This document shows, one piece after another, positions 61,736 to 64,000 of a DNA stretch of 64,000 bases (within the stretch, counting starts at the first letter, position 1; the number at the start of each line of letters is the position of its first letter). The stretch comes from Mortierella sp. BCC40632 (taxonomy: Eukaryota > Mortierellomycota > Mortierellomycetes > Mortierellales > Mortierellaceae). The DNA lies in contig WAEK01000030.1 of assembly GCA_011634665.1 (NCBI GenBank), forward strand, positions 108,501 to 172,500, written 5' to 3'. The notes beneath the pieces are model-generated. The model was not told the origin of the DNA. It saw nothing but the letters and a program-made list of their open reading frames with translations, and made no database searches. Position numbers and translations under genes: made by a program.

Positions 61736-64000
61736 GATGTGTGATTCGAGCGGGAAAGCGCGAGTCCAATTGCATGTGAGAAAAAAAAAGAAAGAAAGAG
61801 AAAAAGAGACGAGGACGACCGACGAGGACGATCCGGAAGAAAAAGGATGATGAGATGAGAGGAGAGAGGATGATAAGCGGAGAGAGATAGCCAAACAGAG
61901 GCAAAACAAACGAAAGGAGGATCGAATAATAATGAAGGAGAGTGTGAGGGTAATAGTGCGAGAGAAGAGAGAGAGAGAGAAAGAGAGAGTGCGTGTGGGG
62001 GGTGGGGGGTGGGGGTGAGGTGGATGGGGTTGAGGAGAGAAGAGAATAGAGAGGAGAAGAAGAGAGAAAAAAAAAAGAGAGAGTGAGAGTGAGAAAAGAG
62101 TGGCGGCCGAAGAGTCCGAGAGTCACTGCGGCCAGGCCTGGTCTGCGACGGCTGAACAGGGGAGAGGAAGAAGAAAGGACACGCCCCGAGGAGGCCGTCG
62201 TCTCTTTCTTTCTCATTCTCTTTATCTTTTCTCTCTCTCTCTCTCTCTCTCTTTTCCCGGGCGTCTCACGCTGGCTCTCGACCATGGCTGATCAGAGCAA
62301 CGCTGCTCTCTCACTCACTCTCTTTCTCTCTCTCCTCGACCCTTCTCCTCGACCCTTCTCCTCCTCCCGACGACGAGCAAGGCGGTTGTGGTTCTGATAC
62401 CTCGACAGATGCCGTTTTGTGTATGACTCTGTCTCTTCTAGTTTCCTTTTCATGCAAACACACAACCGACAGGGTAAAGGCGACGACAATGGAACGACCA
62501 TGCATGCTAGTCCATTCAGACCCTCCAAACATACGACGGAGCATGACCGCTGCCCCGCCTGGTCAATCTCCACTCGTTACAGATCGAGCCGGGCTGTCCA
62601 CTTGTCCAACTTGACCACGGGCCTCTCCCTCTCCTCTCTCTCGCTCTCACTCTATCTCAATCTCTGTCCAGACACTCGTTCATGTCCTTTTTTCTCAGAG
62701 GGCGTTAAGAATGCACGATGAACAGTGCCATCATCGTTTGGGTTGCTGGAGTGCACTCGAGTACGTAATAATGCCGGCAAATGAAAGCATCGCACTACCA
62801 ATATCGCGCGCCAGGAACAGAGTCTTTTTTGGTTTGTTCGGTCCTCGAATCTCAGACTGCATCCCTTCCACACCCACATCCTCTCTTCTCCTCTCTTCTC
62901 TCCTCCTCTCCTCTCCTCTCCTCTCTTCCTGGTTCCATCACTTCTTGCCCTGCTCGTCCATCGCCATCAGTGGATCGCAGTCCTGATCGCTTCGGCGGAT
63001 CGCACGACGTACATACCAGGTTCCTGCGATGTCTCTCTCTCTTTTCTCTCGATCTCCCCCATCGCTCTTTCTTGTCCACACACAGACGGGCAGACACCCC
63101 GCTCCCTGGCCCGGGAAATGGATCGCATGCGTGAATGTATTGTATTTGTATGCCGGATCAGATCACAAATTGTTTCTCATGGACGAGGTCCCTCGCGGCT
63201 TTTTTTGGCGAATGCCGAGGTTAAAGGTGGCCCAGTCCCCGCTTGTGAGTCCCTGTCGGGATCGCCCTGGCCTGGCCAACTCAGGCCAACTCAGGCCGAT
63301 CACACACACAAAAAAAAAGAGAAAAACCACCGGGCGCGAATGACAATAAAAGGCCAAGGACCGGCGGAGATGACGGGGATGGGAGAGAGAGAGGGGACTC
63401 CGCCTCATCCACATGCATCTGCGGCACCCTTGATTTGCTGTTCATGCCAACACTGGCCAATGTTCGTAGAAGGATGAGCACATCGAAAATAAAGATTGGC
63501 GCGCGACAGACAAACGAAGCGAAAAAAGAGAGGAAATCAAGGGAGGCGCAAAGCCCGATTTTGTCATCAACCATGTAATTATGCGTTTCTTTCTCTCTTC
63601 CTTTCTTTTTTTTTCTGGCCATGGCTCCTTCTCTCGCTCTTATCCACTGGCCATGCTCCCTGGCAGGACGCCGACGCACCGCCTGGATCGATCGAAGGCA
63701 AGGACGACAGGTAGGCCAGGGCGAGGCAGAAGGCGAGACCAAGAGAGGAGGAAGAGGGCTCACTGGATGGTGGATTTCTCGTTTATTGTGTGCCCACTCG
63801 CTCAATCCCCCTTTGTACGCCCAAACAAGAGACAAGCACCCAAATGAACCTTGCTGCCGCCCTCTCCTCCTTCCTCCTCCTCCTCCTCCTCCTCCTCCCT
63901 CCTCCTCCTCCTCCTCCTGCTGCTGCTGTTGTTGTTTGCTGTTGATGGTGTTGCTTCTTTTAGTGTGCCTTGATGCATCTGCGGATCCTCTTCCTTCCCC
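60347..64000. other. Low-complexity terminal region without a supportable gene
   Basis: GA/CT-rich DNA with many microsatellites: GA at 60815-60830, GT at 61709-61734, CT at 62230-62252, CCTCT at 62880-62928 and (TCC)n at 63869-63918. An ATG in a good context (ACCATGGCTGATCAG, 62284) opens a short frame that soon becomes CT-repeat. It could be the start of a gene running out of the window, but no following exon is convincing. The left part is presumably the promoter of the GATA gene. Confidence 0.45.
63869..63918. repeat. (TCC)n microsatellite
   Basis: About 16 TCC units with one interruption, running into a short CTG/TTG array. Confidence 0.9.

Noticed and set aside
61241..62285. Overlapping long frames in the last kilobases
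   Set aside because: All are Ser/Leu/Phe or Arg/Glu products of CT/GA repeats on one strand or the other.

Overview
The window reads as nuclear DNA of a filamentous fungus. Genes are intron-rich (short GT-AG introns, mostly 55-120 nt) and the core genes are of fungal or opisthokont type. CT/GA microsatellites and long A or T runs fill the spacers. The style and gene content fit Mucoromycota, most likely a Mortierella-like fungus; that placement is an inference from gene style, not from a marker gene.

Left third (1-15 kb): accessory and repeat-rich. It holds the 3' end of an unknown gene, a small unknown gene, a secreted seven-cysteine peptide with a defensin-like (CS-alpha-beta) spacing, a stop-ridden DIRS-type reverse transcriptase relic, and two hAT-like foldback MITEs with 8-bp target duplications. 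It also holds a tandem pair of decaying paralogs that share a C-terminal hydrophobic tail, one of them split by a MITE. Last comes a large unrecognised gene (11.1-14.5 kb) with a nuclear localisation motif, an acidic run and three diverged repeats of about 40 residues.

Middle (15-37 kb): conserved housekeeping genes that I could rebuild exon by exon with consistent splice phases. They are an SLC35F6-like transporter (minus), a TMEM242-like mitochondrial membrane protein, the CIA factor NAR1, a GPI-anchored secreted glycoprotein, a PAK/Ste20 kinase with a CRIB domain, and a Nta1-type amidase with a 10-nt first exon.

Right part (37-64 kb): an empty, microsatellite-rich spacer (37-41.5 kb), an OPT oligopeptide transporter, the kinetochore protein NUF2, a 1,616-residue protein made largely of about 100-residue repeats of two interleaved types, an NDUFAF2-like complex I assembly factor and a 1,333-residue GATA-finger protein. 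The last 3.6 kb is low-complexity DNA without a supportable gene.

The genes do not form a pathway cluster. Two (TMEM242-like, NDUFAF2-like) point to mitochondrial complex assembly, NAR1 to cytosolic Fe-S assembly, and the kinase, GATA protein and NUF2 to signalling, transcription and mitosis. The most unusual parts are the 6.5-14.7 kb island and the interleaved-repeat gene at 47-52 kb. No rRNA, convincing tRNA or CRISPR was seen.
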